NCBI RefSeq assembly: GCF_003012795.1
Contig: NZ_PXYH01000003.1
Span: forward strand, 124,001 to 188,000
Length of the DNA: 64,000 bases
Reading direction: 5' to 3'
DNA from: Zobellella taiwanensis
GTDB lineage: Bacteria; Pseudomonadota; Gammaproteobacteria; Enterobacterales; Aeromonadaceae
Numbering within the stretch: the stretch's first letter is position 1; the number at the start of each line of letters is the position of its first letter. The position numbers and the translations under genes are program-made. Below, in pieces: positions 9,689 through 19,223 of the stretch. Below the pieces are notes generated by a model. It saw only the letters and a program-made list of their open reading frames with translations. It was not told the DNA's origin and ran no database searches.

Positions 9689-10216
9689 ATGTCCGTCCAG
9701 GCCGCCTTTTCGTTGCTGCCCGCCCGGCGCTGGCTGGTGGGACTCTTGTGGTGCCTGCTGTTGCCCGCCTGGGCCGGTGCGCTGCCGCCGGCCGAAGGCC
9801 CTGTGGTGCTGCGGGTGTCGGGCCTTATCGGCAACACCAACAGCCCCGGCGTCGCCGAATTCGACCAGGCCATGCTGGAGGCGCTGCCCCGCCATGAGTT
9901 CACCACCCATACCCCCTGGACCCGGGGCGAACACCATTACCGGGGCCTGCTGGTGCGGGATTTGCTCGCCCTGGTGCAGGCCGGCGGCCGGCAGGTACGC
10001 ATTACCGCCCTCAACGACTTCCATGCCAACCTGCCGGTGGCCCTGGCCGAGCGCTTTCCGGTGCTGCTGGCCACCCATCAGGACGGCATCCGGATGCGGG
10101 TGCGCGACAAGGGGCCGCTGTGGCTGCTGTTGCCCCTGAAGGACGTGCCCGAACTGGACACCAAGCAGTACCACGAGGTGATGGTGTGGCAGATCAACCG
10201 GATGGAAGTGTACTGA
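9689..10216 (+). CDS. periplasmic molybdopterin-binding-like (SUOX-fold) protein
   Basis: A 175-aa protein with a signal peptide (LVGLLWCLLLPAWAGA) and one domain resembling the oxidoreductase molybdopterin-binding fold: VVLRVSGLIGNTNSP, a DQAMLEALPRHEF helix, then TPWTRGEHHYRGLLVRDLL and a C-terminal VWQINRMEVY. The cysteine that ligates Mo in true sulfite-oxidase-type enzymes is absent from the expected loop, so it may bind a ligand rather than catalyse. AGAGAGGAG precedes the ATG at 9689. The next gene, a membrane GGDEF-EAL protein, starts 2 bp after its stop, so the two probably act as periplasmic sensor and output. Confidence 0.75.
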   Translation: MSVQAAFSLLPARRWLVGLLWCLLLPAWAGALPPAEGPVVLRVSGLIGNTNSPGVAEFDQAMLEALPRHEFTTHTPWTRGEHHYRGLLVRDLLALVQAGGRQVRITALNDFHANLPVALAERFPVLLATHQDGIRMRVRDKGPLWLLLPLKDVPELDTKQYHEVMVWQINRMEVY

Positions 10217-10218
10217 CG

Positions 10219-12165
10219 GTGGCGCGCTTCAAACTGCTTATCCTCACCCTGATCAGCCTGCTGTTCCTGCTGAGTTCGGTATACAGCTACAACCGGGATC
10301 TGGAGGTGGTCGGCTATGTGTCGTCCACCATCAAGTCCATCGGCTGGGCCAGCTCCGAGCTGGAAATGGAGCTGCTCAAGTTCGACCAGGCGCTGGACCG
10401 GCTGGCGACCGGGCGGCTGCCGGCGGACCAGCTGCAGCTGCGCTTCGACCTGCTGTGGAGCCGGATCGATGTGCTGCTCCACGGCGCCGAAAACGCCCCC
10501 CTGCGGGCCCAGCCCGGCACCCTGCCGCTGTTGCAGCATATCCAGCAGTGGCTGGCGGACATCGACGAGACGGTGGCCGGGCTGGCCGCCGGCCAGGCGG
10601 AGCCGGTGCGGGCCCTGCAGCGGGAGCTGGACCATGTCCGCCAGCTGGCGCGCGATTTCAACGTCATCAATTTTTCCGCCACCAGCTCGGTGCAGCAGCT
10701 GGACATGATCGACGACATCCGCCGGCGTTCCCTGTTCTACCTGGGCGGCCTGTTGCTGAGCGGGGGCCTGCTGCTGTTGCTGCTGTTGCGGGAAAACCGG
10801 CGCAACCACTACCTGGCCTACCACGACAACCTTACCGGCCTGCCCAACCGGGCCCGCTTCTACCAGTACATGGAGCAATTGCTGGCGCGCCAGGGCAGGG
10901 AGCCGGGGCGCTTTGCCCTGCACATGATCGATCTCGACAACTTCAAGGAAATCAACGACAGCCTGGGCCACGAGGCGGGAGACCAACTGCTGTGCGCCAT
11001 GGCGGAACGGCTGCAGCGCGGCCTGGCCGGGCAGGGGCTGGTTGCGCGCATCGGCGGCGACGAGTTCGTGGTGATCCAGACCGGGCTGCGCCGGGAAGGG
11101 GACGCCCGGGCCCTGGCCCGGCGCATGTGGCACCTGCTGCGGGAGGCCATTACCCTGCCGGCGGGCCAGTTGCTGCCCCGGGCCAGTATCGGCAGTTGCC
11201 TCTATCCGGAGCACGGCCGCAAGGTGGCGGAGCTGCTCAGCCATGCCGACACCGCCATGTATTACGCCAAGGGCCAGGCGGGCGGCACCTTCCGCGAATT
11301 CGAGCCGAGCATGAACGAGCAGCGCATCCGTGCCCGCCGGCTGGCGGTGGAGCTCAAGGGCGCCATGGAGCGCAACGAGCTGTATTTCCACTATCAGCCG
11401 ATTTTCATCCTGGGGCCGCTGCGGGTCGAGGCGGTGGAGGCCCTGCTGCGCTGGCAGCACCCGGAATACGGCCAGGTGCCGCCGCTCGAAATCGTGGCGG
11501 TGGCCGAGCAGCACGGCCTGGCCGAGGCGCTCAACGAATGGGTGCTGCGCGGTGCCTGCCGCCAGTTGCGGGACTGGCACCGGGAAGGGTTCGAGGGGCT
11601 CAAGGTCAACGTCAATATCAGCCCCAATATCTTCGCCCGGGGACGGCTGGCCCGGGTGGTGTCCGAGACCCTGGCGCAAACGGGCATCGATTGCCACTGC
11701 CTGGTGCTGGAAATCACCGAGGACACCAGCCTGTGGGACACTGCGGCATCCGTCGACACCCTGGCCGAGCTGCGGCGCATGGGGGTGGGCATCGCCCTCG
11801 ACGACTTCGGCACCGGCTATTCCTCCTTCAGCCACCTGCGCCAGTTGCCGGTGAACAAGCTCAAGATAGACAAGTCCTTTATCCAGGATCTGCCGGGGGA
11901 CACCCGGGCGGTCAACATGGTCAGTACCATCATCGCCCTGGCCCACCATCTGGACATGAGGGTAACCGCCGAGGGCGTGGAGGAACCCGCCCAACTGGCC
12001 ATGCTGCAAAGCCTGGGGTGCGATCTGTTCCAGGGATATTACCTGGCCCGCCCGGCCGGCATCATTGAAATCCGCCGTCTGCTCGAATACCCGCCGGCCC
12101 TGGCCGAACTGCCCTCGCTGCTGGTCGCCGGCGCCCGCCCGCCGGGGGCCGGCCGGGACGGCTGA
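10219..12165 (+). CDS. membrane GGDEF-EAL c-di-GMP enzyme
   Basis: A 648-aa diguanylate cyclase/phosphodiesterase. The GTG at 10219, just after the previous stop, gives the N-terminal helix FKLLILTLISLLFLLSSVYS. A periplasmic helical sensor of about 150 residues follows, then a second membrane helix (LFYLGGLLLSGGLLLLLLL). The GGDEF domain has the intact active loop ARIGGDEFVVIQ. The EAL domain has VEALLRWQHP, NVNISPNIFAR, ITEDTS and ALDDFGTGYSS, so both activities look possible. Close spacing after the molybdopterin-fold gene suggests its periplasmic part reads that protein. Confidence 0.9.
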   Translation: MARFKLLILTLISLLFLLSSVYSYNRDLEVVGYVSSTIKSIGWASSELEMELLKFDQALDRLATGRLPADQLQLRFDLLWSRIDVLLHGAENAPLRAQPGTLPLLQHIQQWLADIDETVAGLAAGQAEPVRALQRELDHVRQLARDFNVINFSATSSVQQLDMIDDIRRRSLFYLGGLLLSGGLLLLLLLRENRRNHYLAYHDNLTGLPNRARFYQYMEQLLARQGREPGRFALHMIDLDNFKEINDSLGHEAGDQLLCAMAERLQRGLAGQGLVARIGGDEFVVIQTGLRREGDARALARRMWHLLREAITLPAGQLLPRASIGSCLYPEHGRKVAELLSHADTAMYYAKGQAGGTFREFEPSMNEQRIRARRLAVELKGAMERNELYFHYQPIFILGPLRVEAVEALLRWQHPEYGQVPPLEIVAVAEQHGLAEALNEWVLRGACRQLRDWHREGFEGLKVNVNISPNIFARGRLARVVSETLAQTGIDCHCLVLEITEDTSLWDTAASVDTLAELRRMGVGIALDDFGTGYSSFSHLRQLPVNKLKIDKSFIQDLPGDTRAVNMVSTIIALAHHLDMRVTAEGVEEPAQLAMLQSLGCDLFQGYYLARPAGIIEIRRLLEYPPALAELPSLLVAGARPPGAGRDG

Positions 12166-12323
12166 ACCGCGCCGTCCCGGTCTGCCCCGGCAACGCGCCG
12201 GGGCGCCCATCCTCAACCCCTGTGTTTCAGGCCGGTTTGTTCCCGGCCAGCCCTGCCGTTGCTCCCTTTCAAATTGAGATAAAGATCACAATTTTAAATC
12301 AACAACAAATATCCCATTTTTAT

Positions 12324-13001
12324 TTACGTTGTTTCTGCTTCCGCCAGCCGGTGCCGGCAAAAGGCCTCGGTCAGCGCCGCCAGGGCGGGATAGAAGGCGC
12401 TGGCGGGGGCAAGCCGGGCGGCCCGCTGGCTGAAGGCGGGCAACCAGGAGCACAGCTCCTGGCGTAAAAACTGGCCGATGCCCGCAAGGGCGGAGTCCCG
12501 CTCGGCGGGAGTCCGGGTTTCCGCCAGCTGGCGATAGCCGCCGGCCAGGTAGTCGAGCATCACCGCCAGGTGGTCCGCCGGCTCGTTAAAGTCCTCGGCC
12601 GGGGCCACGCCGGCATCCGCCAGGCGCTCGGCCATGCGCTGGGCGGGCTCGGCCATAAAGCCGCCCCGCTCCGACAGATAGCAGGAGGCATAGGGCGCGG
12701 CGCAGTGGCGGGCATCGCCCAGAAACAGGGTGGCGAAGTCCGCTGCCAGCTCCAGCCGGGGCTGGGCCAGCAGGGACAGGGTGGCCAGGGCCTGGCGCAG
12801 GCGCCGGGCCTCGGCGGCCAGCCCGTCCTCGGCCAGCCAGTCGAGCAGGGGGGCGGCGTCGCCGGCCAGGTAGGCCTGCAGGGTCGGCTCGTCCAGCTCC
12901 CGGGCCAGCAGGGTGGCCAGCCACTGGCAGAGCAGGGCCTGGCGCTGAAAGTGCTCGGCTGAAAGGGGCGGGCAGGTGCCCGCCGCTGTCGTGTGCATCA
13001 T
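12324..13001 (-). CDS. torD: TorD-type chaperone for TMAO reductase
   Basis: A 225-aa cytoplasmic TorD/DmsD-family chaperone. It binds the Tat signal of TorA and promotes molybdenum cofactor insertion before export. Family features seen are the helical N-terminus ([19 protein letters not shown]), DFATLFLGD and [11 protein letters not shown], then [16 protein letters not shown]. The ATG overlaps the torA stop (ATGA); a second Met follows directly and could equally be the start. It is the last gene of a leftward torECAD operon. Confidence 0.9.
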   Translation of the reverse strand: MMHTTAAGTCPPLSAEHFQRQALLCQWLATLLARELDEPTLQAYLAGDAAPLLDWLAEDGLAAEARRLRQALATLSLLAQPRLELAADFATLFLGDARHCAAPYASCYLSERGGFMAEPAQRMAERLADAGVAPAEDFNEPADHLAVMLDYLAGGYRQLAETRTPAERDSALAGIGQFLRQELCSWLPAFSQRAARLAPASAFYPALAALTEAFCRHRLAEAETT

Positions 13002-15469
13002 CCCACCTCCACTATCTCGGGGCCGCCGAAGGCGGTGACCGCCGGCGCCTCGCCGCTGAATTTTTCAATCTCCACCAGGCAGGTGTTGGCACTGGTGGCC
13101 TGGGCCAGCTTGGAGGTGCCGACATCCAGGGTCAGGGTGTTGGGATCGCCATAGGTGTCGAGGGCGCCGATACTGGCGTCCACCGGGCCGTACCAGGCAC
13201 CTTCGTGGATGCGGATCACCCCGGACGGGAAGCGGTCCGACACCCGGGCGCCGGCCAGCAGCTGGCCCCGGTCGTTGTATACCCGCACCAGGTCGCCGTC
13301 GGCAATGCCCCGGGCGGCGGCATCCGCCGGGCTCAGGAACACCGGCTCGCGGCCCTGCACCGCATAGGTGGCCCGGTATTCGTCCGACTCGCACATCTGG
13401 GAGTGCAGCCGTTGATCCGGGTGCACCGACTGCAGCCACAGCGGGTACTTGTCGGAGCCCGGGCCGCCGTGGGAGCGTTCGGCCTTTTCCATCCACACCG
13501 GGTGGGCCTTGCAGTCGTCGTAGCCGTAGTTGCCTATCTTGCGGCTGGTGATCTCGATAAAGCCGGAAGGCGTGCCCACGGCGTTGACCTCGGGATCTTC
13601 CCGGAAGGCGGCGTGGCGCACCCAGTTTTCCCCGTCGCCAAAGTCCACATAGCCGGCTTCCCAGAACTCCTCGAAAGAGGGCATGGCATAGCTGCCCTCG
13701 TTGGCGGCCTTGCAGTCGTTATACAACTGCTCCAGCCACTGGCGCTCGTCCTTGCCCTGGGTGTATTCCTCGTGGCGGCCGAAGCGGCGGCACAGATCGG
13801 TGAAAATGTCGAAATCGCTGCGCGAATGGAACAGGGGGTCCACCAGCTTGTGCATGGCCAGCAGGCCGCGCTTGGCGTAGGAGCCGTAGATATCGATGTC
13901 GTTGCGCTCGAACTGGGTGCAGGCGGGCAGCACCAGGTCGGAAAAGCGGCAGGTGGCGTTCCAGGAGTAATCGATGGTGACCACGGTTTCGAGCTTGCGA
14001 AACGCCTGCTTCATGCGGTTGTGATCCTGGTGGTGGTGCCAGGGGTTGCAGCCGCTGAAGATGCACATGCGGATGTCGGGGAAGGTCACCTCGCTGCCGT
14101 TGTACTGGATTTTGCCGCCCGGATTGAGCAGGCAGTCGATCCAGCGGGCCACCGGAATAATGCGGCTGGCGCCCCGGTAGTCGTTGTTGTCGTGCTTGGG
14201 TGCCTTGCCGGTGTCCGGGTTGCGGGGAAAGGCGCCCGGCGCGCTGGCATTGGTGGCCGGCACCCCGATGGAGCTGTAGTGGTGGGCATAGCTGATGCCG
14301 CCGCCGGGCAGGCCGATTTGTCCCAGCATGGCCGCCACCACGGCACCGGCCCAGTAGGGCTGCTCGCCGTGCTGCTGGCGCTGGATGGCCCAGCCGAAAA
14401 TCAGCTGGGTGCGATCCGCCGCCAGCAGGCGGGCGAACTCGCGGATGTCCTCGGCCTCGATGCCGCACAGGGCCGCCGCCCATTCGGGGGTTTTCTCCAC
14501 CTGGTCCTCGGTTTTGCCCAGCACATAGTCGATAAAGGGCTCGAACCCCAGGGTGTAGGTATTGAGGAAGGTTTCGTCGTGCAGCCCCTCGCTGTACAGG
14601 GTATGGGCAATGGCCAGCATAAAGGCCACGTCGGTCTGGGGATGAATGTACAGGTGCTCGCAGCCCAGGTATTGCTGGGTTTTGGAGCGCACCGGATCGA
14701 TGCAGATCACCCGGATGCCGCCGGCGGCGATTTTTTCCTTCAGCTCGGCCAGGTAGCCGTAGGCCTGGTGGGTTTCGCAGTTCCAGCCCACCTGCAGGTT
14801 TTTATAGGGGTCGTTGGCCCACAGGATCAGGGTTTTGGTGTGCTCCAGGATCAGCGGCCAGGAAGTGCCCTGGTCGTACACCTCGGTCGAGCCCAGCACA
14901 TAGGGCATGATGACCTGGCCGGCGCCGGTGGAATAGTCGCCCACCTTGTCCACGAAGTTGCCGTGCATGCCCACTGCCCGCTGCATATGGTTGCCGCAGG
15001 TGTGCAGCTGGCCGGTCTGGCGCCAGCCGGTGGCGCCCGGGTAGAGCGCCCAGGGGCCGTGCTCGGTTTGTACCCGCTCCAGCTCCTGGTAAAACAAGTC
15101 CAGCGCCTCGTCCCAGGTCACGCGCACAAAGCGGTTGTCGCCGCGCTGGGTCGTATCGCTCCGGTGGCGGTTTTTCAGCCAGTCCAGCCGCACCATGGGA
15201 TAGCGGATGCGGGACGGATTGTAGATAAGCCCCTTGATGCCGTTGAGCATGTCGGTGGGGTGCTGGTCCAGCTCGAAGGGCTTGACCTCGGTGACCACGC
15301 CGCCCTTGACCAGGGCCTTGAAGGCGCCCCAGTGGGAGCCGGCCATTTTCCAGCTGCCCTCGGCGGACACCGCCGCCTGGGCGGTGCGCACCAGCAGGCC
15401 GGGGCCGATCAGGGCGGCGGCGGAGCCGGCCGCCAGGCCCTGCAGAAAACGTCTACGAGTGAGTGCCAT
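12998..15469 (-). CDS. torA: trimethylamine-N-oxide reductase TorA
   Basis: A periplasmic molybdopterin-guanine-dinucleotide enzyme of 823 aa that reduces TMAO to trimethylamine in anaerobic respiration. The N-terminus has a twin-arginine signal ([19 protein letters not shown]). DMSO-reductase-family blocks follow: [23 protein letters not shown], a Mo-site region around [33 protein letters not shown], and the C-terminal MGD-binding barrel with [14 protein letters not shown] and [14 protein letters not shown]. It receives electrons from TorC, encoded 12 bp upstream. Confidence 0.95.
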   Translation of the reverse strand: MALTRRRFLQGLAAGSAAALIGPGLLVRTAQAAVSAEGSWKMAGSHWGAFKALVKGGVVTEVKPFELDQHPTDMLNGIKGLIYNPSRIRYPMVRLDWLKNRHRSDTTQRGDNRFVRVTWDEALDLFYQELERVQTEHGPWALYPGATGWRQTGQLHTCGNHMQRAVGMHGNFVDKVGDYSTGAGQVIMPYVLGSTEVYDQGTSWPLILEHTKTLILWANDPYKNLQVGWNCETHQAYGYLAELKEKIAAGGIRVICIDPVRSKTQQYLGCEHLYIHPQTDVAFMLAIAHTLYSEGLHDETFLNTYTLGFEPFIDYVLGKTEDQVEKTPEWAAALCGIEAEDIREFARLLAADRTQLIFGWAIQRQQHGEQPYWAGAVVAAMLGQIGLPGGGISYAHHYSSIGVPATNASAPGAFPRNPDTGKAPKHDNNDYRGASRIIPVARWIDCLLNPGGKIQYNGSEVTFPDIRMCIFSGCNPWHHHQDHNRMKQAFRKLETVVTIDYSWNATCRFSDLVLPACTQFERNDIDIYGSYAKRGLLAMHKLVDPLFHSRSDFDIFTDLCRRFGRHEEYTQGKDERQWLEQLYNDCKAANEGSYAMPSFEEFWEAGYVDFGDGENWVRHAAFREDPEVNAVGTPSGFIEITSRKIGNYGYDDCKAHPVWMEKAERSHGGPGSDKYPLWLQSVHPDQRLHSQMCESDEYRATYAVQGREPVFLSPADAAARGIADGDLVRVYNDRGQLLAGARVSDRFPSGVIRIHEGAWYGPVDASIGALDTYGDPNTLTLDVGTSKLAQATSANTCLVEIEKFSGEAPAVTAFGGPEIVEVG

Positions 15470-15481
15470 AAATTCCCCCTG

Positions 15482-16666
15482 TTAATGCGCGCCGTCGACA
15501 AAGTCGGACGAATGTTTTTGCAGATATTTGAGCACCAGCGCCTGGGTGGCGGCATCCATATTGGTAAAGCCCACCATGCCGGCGAACATGCCCGGCCAGG
15601 TATTGGCGTCGAAGTGGGCCTCGGCGGGTTGCGAGTGGCAGACGCTGCAGGCGGTGCGGTAGGTTTCCCGGGCATAGTTCCACACATCGTCCGCCTCCGG
15701 CAGCAGGGCGCCTTTTTCCGCCCACAGGGCGATATCCACCTGCTCCCAGGGCAGGCCGGTCATTTCGTCCACCTTGGCCTCGCCGATCACGCTGACCAGG
15801 CTTGCGTCCTGGGAAACCTCTTTTTCCAGCACCAGGTTGGTGATGTTCATGCCGAAGTCTTCATACAGCACCCGGCCAAAGCCGCGGGTCTTGCGCCAGG
15901 AGGGGATGGACAGCTTGACGCTGTCGCCACGGGTTTCCAGCACCTGCACCGGGGTGGCGGCTTCCAGTTCGCCGGCGCGCTGGGTCAGACTCTGATCCAG
16001 ATACAGGGTAATGGCCTTGACGGTGTAATAGTCTTCGCCGGCACCGGCGTTCAGGCTTTGGGCCCGCTGCTCAAGCTGGTCGAGGGCCGGATCCTTGAAG
16101 GTCATCTGCTCGGGCAGGTGGTGGGCGATGCCCTTGTGGCAGTCGATGCAGCTCTGGTTGCGCTCGGCCGCCGGCAGCATAAAGCGGCGGGCGTTGTCGG
16201 ACATTTTGTCCCAGTTCATGCTGTTGTAGTCGTGGCAGTTGCGGCATTCGAGGGAGCCGTTGGCGGACAGCCGGGCCCACTCGTGCTGGGCCAGCTCCAG
16301 CCGTTTTTCGAGGAATTTTTCGCGGGTGTCTATGGTGCCGAACACCTTGCCCCAGACCTCCTTGCTGGCCTGCATCTTGCGGGCGATCTTGTCGGTCCAG
16401 TCGTGGGGGACGTGGCAGTCGGGGCAGGTGGCGCGCACCCCGGAACGGTTGGACCAGTGCACCGTGCCCTGCAGCTCCTGGTAAACGTTGTTTTCCATTT
16501 CGTGGCAGCTGATACAGAACTGCTCGGTATTGGTGACCTCCAGCGCGGTGTTGAAACCGCCCCAGAAGATGATGCCTGCCAAAAAGCTGACCAGGGTAAC
16601 GGCGCCCAGGCTGAGGTGGACCGGAGGCCGCTTGAGGATATGCCAGAGTTTACGGATAAGGTTCAT
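15482..16666 (-). CDS. torC: pentaheme c-type cytochrome TorC
   Basis: A membrane-anchored quinol-oxidising cytochrome of 394 aa in the NapC/NirT family that passes electrons to TorA. After a short cytoplasmic start there is one membrane helix (VTLVSFLAGIIFWGGF). Four heme motifs fill the NapC-like domain (CISCH, CPDCH, CRNCH, CIDCH). The extra TorC-specific C-terminal domain carries a fifth (CSVCH). Length and heme count match TorC rather than NapC. It lies between torE and torA in one operon. Confidence 0.95.
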   Translation of the reverse strand: MNLIRKLWHILKRPPVHLSLGAVTLVSFLAGIIFWGGFNTALEVTNTEQFCISCHEMENNVYQELQGTVHWSNRSGVRATCPDCHVPHDWTDKIARKMQASKEVWGKVFGTIDTREKFLEKRLELAQHEWARLSANGSLECRNCHDYNSMNWDKMSDNARRFMLPAAERNQSCIDCHKGIAHHLPEQMTFKDPALDQLEQRAQSLNAGAGEDYYTVKAITLYLDQSLTQRAGELEAATPVQVLETRGDSVKLSIPSWRKTRGFGRVLYEDFGMNITNLVLEKEVSQDASLVSVIGEAKVDEMTGLPWEQVDIALWAEKGALLPEADDVWNYARETYRTACSVCHSQPAEAHFDANTWPGMFAGMVGFTNMDAATQALVLKYLQKHSSDFVDGAH

Positions 16667-16717
16667 GATGATGCTCGCTCAGGGTCGACAAACTGGAAAA
16701 AAGGGAAGGAGCCGGCG

Positions 16718-16885
16718 TCAGCCGTGGCCCGGCGGGCCGAACACCAGTTGCAGCATCCACACCACAAAGCCGTAACCGCCGACGAAGACGACGCTGAGCA
16801 GGGGGAAGAACACCAGGGTAATAAACAGCAACGACAGCCACTCCCGGCTTCGGCTGGCAGTGCTGGTGGAGGTCCGGTTATTCAT
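16718..16885 (-). CDS. torE: TorE-like small membrane protein
   Basis: A 55-aa protein. It opens MNNRTSTSTASRSREW, then has one membrane helix (LSLLFITLVFFPLLSVVFVG) and a short tail ending FGPPGHG. Position (first gene before torC), size and topology fit TorE/NapE, small membrane proteins found with tor and nap operons and of unclear function. The ATG is at 16885; TGA at 16718-16720 lies 51 bp before torC. Confidence 0.85.
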   Translation of the reverse strand: MNNRTSTSTASRSREWLSLLFITLVFFPLLSVVFVGGYGFVVWMLQLVFGPPGHG

Positions 16886-16975
16886 ATGGGCACCTTTACA
16901 AGCAGGGAAGGCGGCATGGCAACCGCCATCGGTGGGGCACCGGAGGGATGCGCCCGTTGGACAAGGAATAGTTCC

Positions 16976-16981
16976 AGTATA
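16976..16981 (-). promoter_or_regulatory. putative -10 element of the torECAD promoter
   Basis: The minus strand reads TATACT here. A transcript starting about 7 bp downstream (near 16968) would place the centre of the FNR-like box at 17003-17016 at about -41.5, the classic class II FNR position. The spacing supports both elements together; no start site has been measured. Confidence 0.55.
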
Positions 16982-16985
16982 GGAC

Positions 16986-17001
16986 TACCCAACAAGTAGT
17001 A
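16986..17001 (-). promoter_or_regulatory. candidate NarL/NarP 7-2-7 site
   Basis: TACCCAA-CA-AGTAGTA matches the NarL/NarP inverted heptamer consensus (TACYYMT-N2-AKRRGTA) at 12 of 14 positions. It lies between the FNR-like box and the -10, where a bound regulator would block RNA polymerase, so nitrate repression of TMAO respiration is plausible. Short degenerate sites occur by chance, hence low confidence. Confidence 0.35.
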
Positions 17002-17002
17002 G

Positions 17003-17016
17003 TTGATCTTTATCAA
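17003..17016. promoter_or_regulatory. FNR/ANR box upstream of torECAD
   Basis: TTGAT-CTTT-ATCAA is a perfect match to the FNR consensus half-sites. It lies 118 bp upstream of torE and at about -41.5 from the predicted start site. It implies induction by oxygen limitation, as expected for TMAO respiration. No torTSR genes are in the window. Confidence 0.7.
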
Positions 17017-17366
17017 GTCCGGGTGGCGGCAGGAGCTTGAATGGTGTTTTTTTACCAATTTATAAATAGCTGTTCCGAATAGTCGATCACTGCCGACAGC
17101 GACCGGGGGCTGCTAAGCAGACCCTTCGCGCCAGGGGGCGCGAAGCGCCTGGCACAGTCCCGGGACTGCACCAGAATGGCGCCCTTGCACCCGGGTTTGC
17201 ACCACTTTGGTGAGGCTGGCCGGGGTATACTTGTTATCGTTGCTTTCGTAAGTTTTCAACCAGTTGTTTTTATTATGATTTAAATAATTGGCACGGATCC
17301 TGTTTACCTCCCTGGGCCGTTCTCCCCGGCATGTACACCATCATGATGGCCACCCGGAGCGATCCC
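17017..17366. other. intergenic region between torE promoter and ureE
   Basis: No convincing gene is seen on either strand. The stretch holds an AT-rich patch (17041-17070) and an imperfect GC inverted repeat around 17127-17155 (CTTCGCGCC..GGGCGCGAAG). A second AT-rich segment (17225-17290) may carry the promoter for ureE. I see no riboswitch core. Confidence 0.5.
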
Positions 17367-17810
17367 ATGCTGAAAATCACCCATTACCTGGGCCGGACCC
17401 AGGACAAGGTGCACGATACCCTGACCCTGCCTTTTGAGCTGCGTCGCAAGGGGCGGCTGCGTATTTTCAGCGACAGCGGCGCCGAGGTAGCGCTGTTTTT
17501 GCAACACGGCCCATGGCTGGCCGAAGGCGACCGGCTCAAAAGCGAGTGCGGCCGGGTGTTCGGGGTGCGTGCCGGGCTGGAGCCGGTGGTGACCGCCCAT
17601 GCCCCGGACTGGCCGAGTTTTGCCCGCGCCTGCTACCACCTGGGCAACCGCCACGCCGGCCTGGAGCTGGGGCCGCTCTGGCTGCGCTTTGCCCCCGACC
17701 ATGCGCTGGAGCGCCAGGCCGAGCAACTGGGCCTGCGGCTGGAGCGGGGCCGGGCGGCCTTTCATCCGGAAGGCCGGGCGCCGGACGAGGAAGAAGACGA
17801 ACACCCCTGA
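17367..17810 (+). CDS. ureE: UreE-like urease accessory protein, orphan
   Basis: A 147-aa protein matching UreE, the nickel-delivering metallochaperone of urease maturation. Seen: N-terminal LTLPFELRRKGRLRI, the LQHGPWLAEGDRL peptide-binding part, and the C-terminal ARACYHLGNRHAGLELG with the conserved HLGNRH, followed by WLRFAPDHALE. The ATG at 17367 has GGAG upstream; in-frame ATGs lie further 5'. The usual His-rich tail is replaced by an acidic tail (PDEEEDEHP). No ureABC, ureF, ureG or ureD is nearby. It lies 104 bp before a purine permease gene. Confidence 0.8.
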   Translation: MLKITHYLGRTQDKVHDTLTLPFELRRKGRLRIFSDSGAEVALFLQHGPWLAEGDRLKSECGRVFGVRAGLEPVVTAHAPDWPSFARACYHLGNRHAGLELGPLWLRFAPDHALERQAEQLGLRLERGRAAFHPEGRAPDEEEDEHP

Positions 17811-17914
17811 CGCCAGCCCTGTCCCGGCGGTCAACTGGCCGGTCCTCTCATTGCCAAAGGCGCCTTTTGAGTCGATAATTTCCGGTTCCTACAACCTGTT
17901 CAGAGCAATCCCCC

Positions 17915-19207
17915 ATGCTTGAAAAATACTTTCATTTAAAGGAACTGAATACCGACGTCCGTCGCGAGGTGGTGGCCGGTATCACCACCTTCCTGACCAT
18001 GGCCTACATCATCTTCGTCAACCCGGCCATCCTGGCCGATGCGGGCATGGACAGGGGAGCCGTGTTCGTGGCCACCTGCCTGGCCGCGGCCATCGGCTGT
18101 TTCATCATGGGCCTGCTGGCCAACTACCCCATCGCCCTGGCGCCGGGCATGGGGCTTAACGCCTTCTTTACCTATACGGTGGTGCTGACCGAGGGCTACA
18201 GCTGGCAAACCGCCCTGGGGGCGGTGTTCTTCTCCGGCTGCATCTTTGTGCTGCTCAGCCTGTTCAAGGTGCGGGAGTGGATCATCAACTCCATTCCGCA
18301 ACCGCTCAAAATCGGCATCGCCGCGGGTATCGGCCTGTTCCTGGCACTGATCGGCCTGAAAAACGCCGGCATCATTGTCGATCACCCGGCCACCCTGGTG
18401 ACCATAGGCGACGTTACCAGCCTGCCCGTGGGCCTGGCGGCGCTGGGCTTTTTCCTGATCATCGGCATGGCGGCACGGGGCATGCGCGGGGCCGTGATGA
18501 TCGGCATCCTGGTGATCACCGGCCTCGGCATCGCCTTTGGCGACGTGCAATACGCGGGCATCATGTCGGCCCCGCCCTCCATCCTGCCCACCTTTATGCA
18601 GCTGGACATCGCCGGCGCCTTTAACGTGGGCATGCTGTCGGTGATCTTCGCCTTCCTGTTTGTAGACCTGTTCGACACTTCCGGCACCCTGATTGCCGTG
18701 GCCCAGCGCGCCAAACTGCTGGACGAACAGGGCCGGCTGCCGCGCCTGGGCCGCGCCCTGCTGGCCGATAGCACCGCCTCCATCACCGGCTCCATGCTGG
18801 GGACTTCCACCACCACCTCCTACGTGGAAAGCGCCGCCGGGGTGGCGGTGGGCGGACGCAGCGGCCTCACCGCCGTGGTCACCGGCCTGATGTTTGTGCT
18901 GGCCTTGCTGTTCTCGCCCCTGGCGGGCATGGTGCCGGCCTACGCCACCGCCGGCGCCCTGGTATACGTGGCGGTGCTGATGATGGCCCAGCTCAGCCAC
19001 CTGCACTGGGACGACATCACCGAAGCGGTGCCCGCCGTGGTGGTGGTGGCCATGATGCCCTTTACCTTCTCCATCGCCCACGGCATTGCGCTCGGCTTTA
19101 TCAGTTACGTCGGGGTCAAGCTGCTGTCCGGCCGGGCGGCCGAGATAAGCACCACCGTCTGGGTGCTGGCGGCACTCTTTGTGGTGAAGTTTGCGGTAGG
19201 CCTGTAA
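17915..19207 (+). CDS. NCS2 family purine permease (AdeP/GhxP-like)
   Basis: An inner-membrane nucleobase:proton symporter of 430 aa in the adenine/guanine/hypoxanthine (AzgA-like) branch of NCS2. Typical signatures are the N-terminus LNTDVRREVVAGITTFLTMAY, FVNPAILADAG, the substrate-region motif LAPGMGLNAFF, FLFVDLFDTSGTLIAVA and MLGTSTTTSYVESAAGVAVGG. About 12-14 membrane segments are visible. The exact purine cannot be told. No riboswitch was recognised upstream. Confidence 0.9.
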   Translation: MLEKYFHLKELNTDVRREVVAGITTFLTMAYIIFVNPAILADAGMDRGAVFVATCLAAAIGCFIMGLLANYPIALAPGMGLNAFFTYTVVLTEGYSWQTALGAVFFSGCIFVLLSLFKVREWIINSIPQPLKIGIAAGIGLFLALIGLKNAGIIVDHPATLVTIGDVTSLPVGLAALGFFLIIGMAARGMRGAVMIGILVITGLGIAFGDVQYAGIMSAPPSILPTFMQLDIAGAFNVGMLSVIFAFLFVDLFDTSGTLIAVAQRAKLLDEQGRLPRLGRALLADSTASITGSMLGTSTTTSYVESAAGVAVGGRSGLTAVVTGLMFVLALLFSPLAGMVPAYATAGALVYVAVLMMAQLSHLHWDDITEAVPAVVVVAMMPFTFSIAHGIALGFISYVGVKLLSGRAAEISTTVWVLAALFVVKFAVGL

Positions 19208-19223
19208 CCTGTGCCGGGGGCCT

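Noticed and set aside
12275-12290. CRP-like TGAGA-N6-TCACA
   Set aside because: It lies between the converging ends of the GGDEF-EAL gene and torD, away from any promoter; probably chance in an AT-rich patch.
13205-16999. A 1264-aa plus-strand open frame across the tor operon
   Set aside because: It is antisense to torA, torC and torE, which have clear motifs. Long shadow frames are expected at this GC content.
17017-17366. Possible purine riboswitch before the ureE-permease pair
   Set aside because: None of the conserved core or stem pattern was found.
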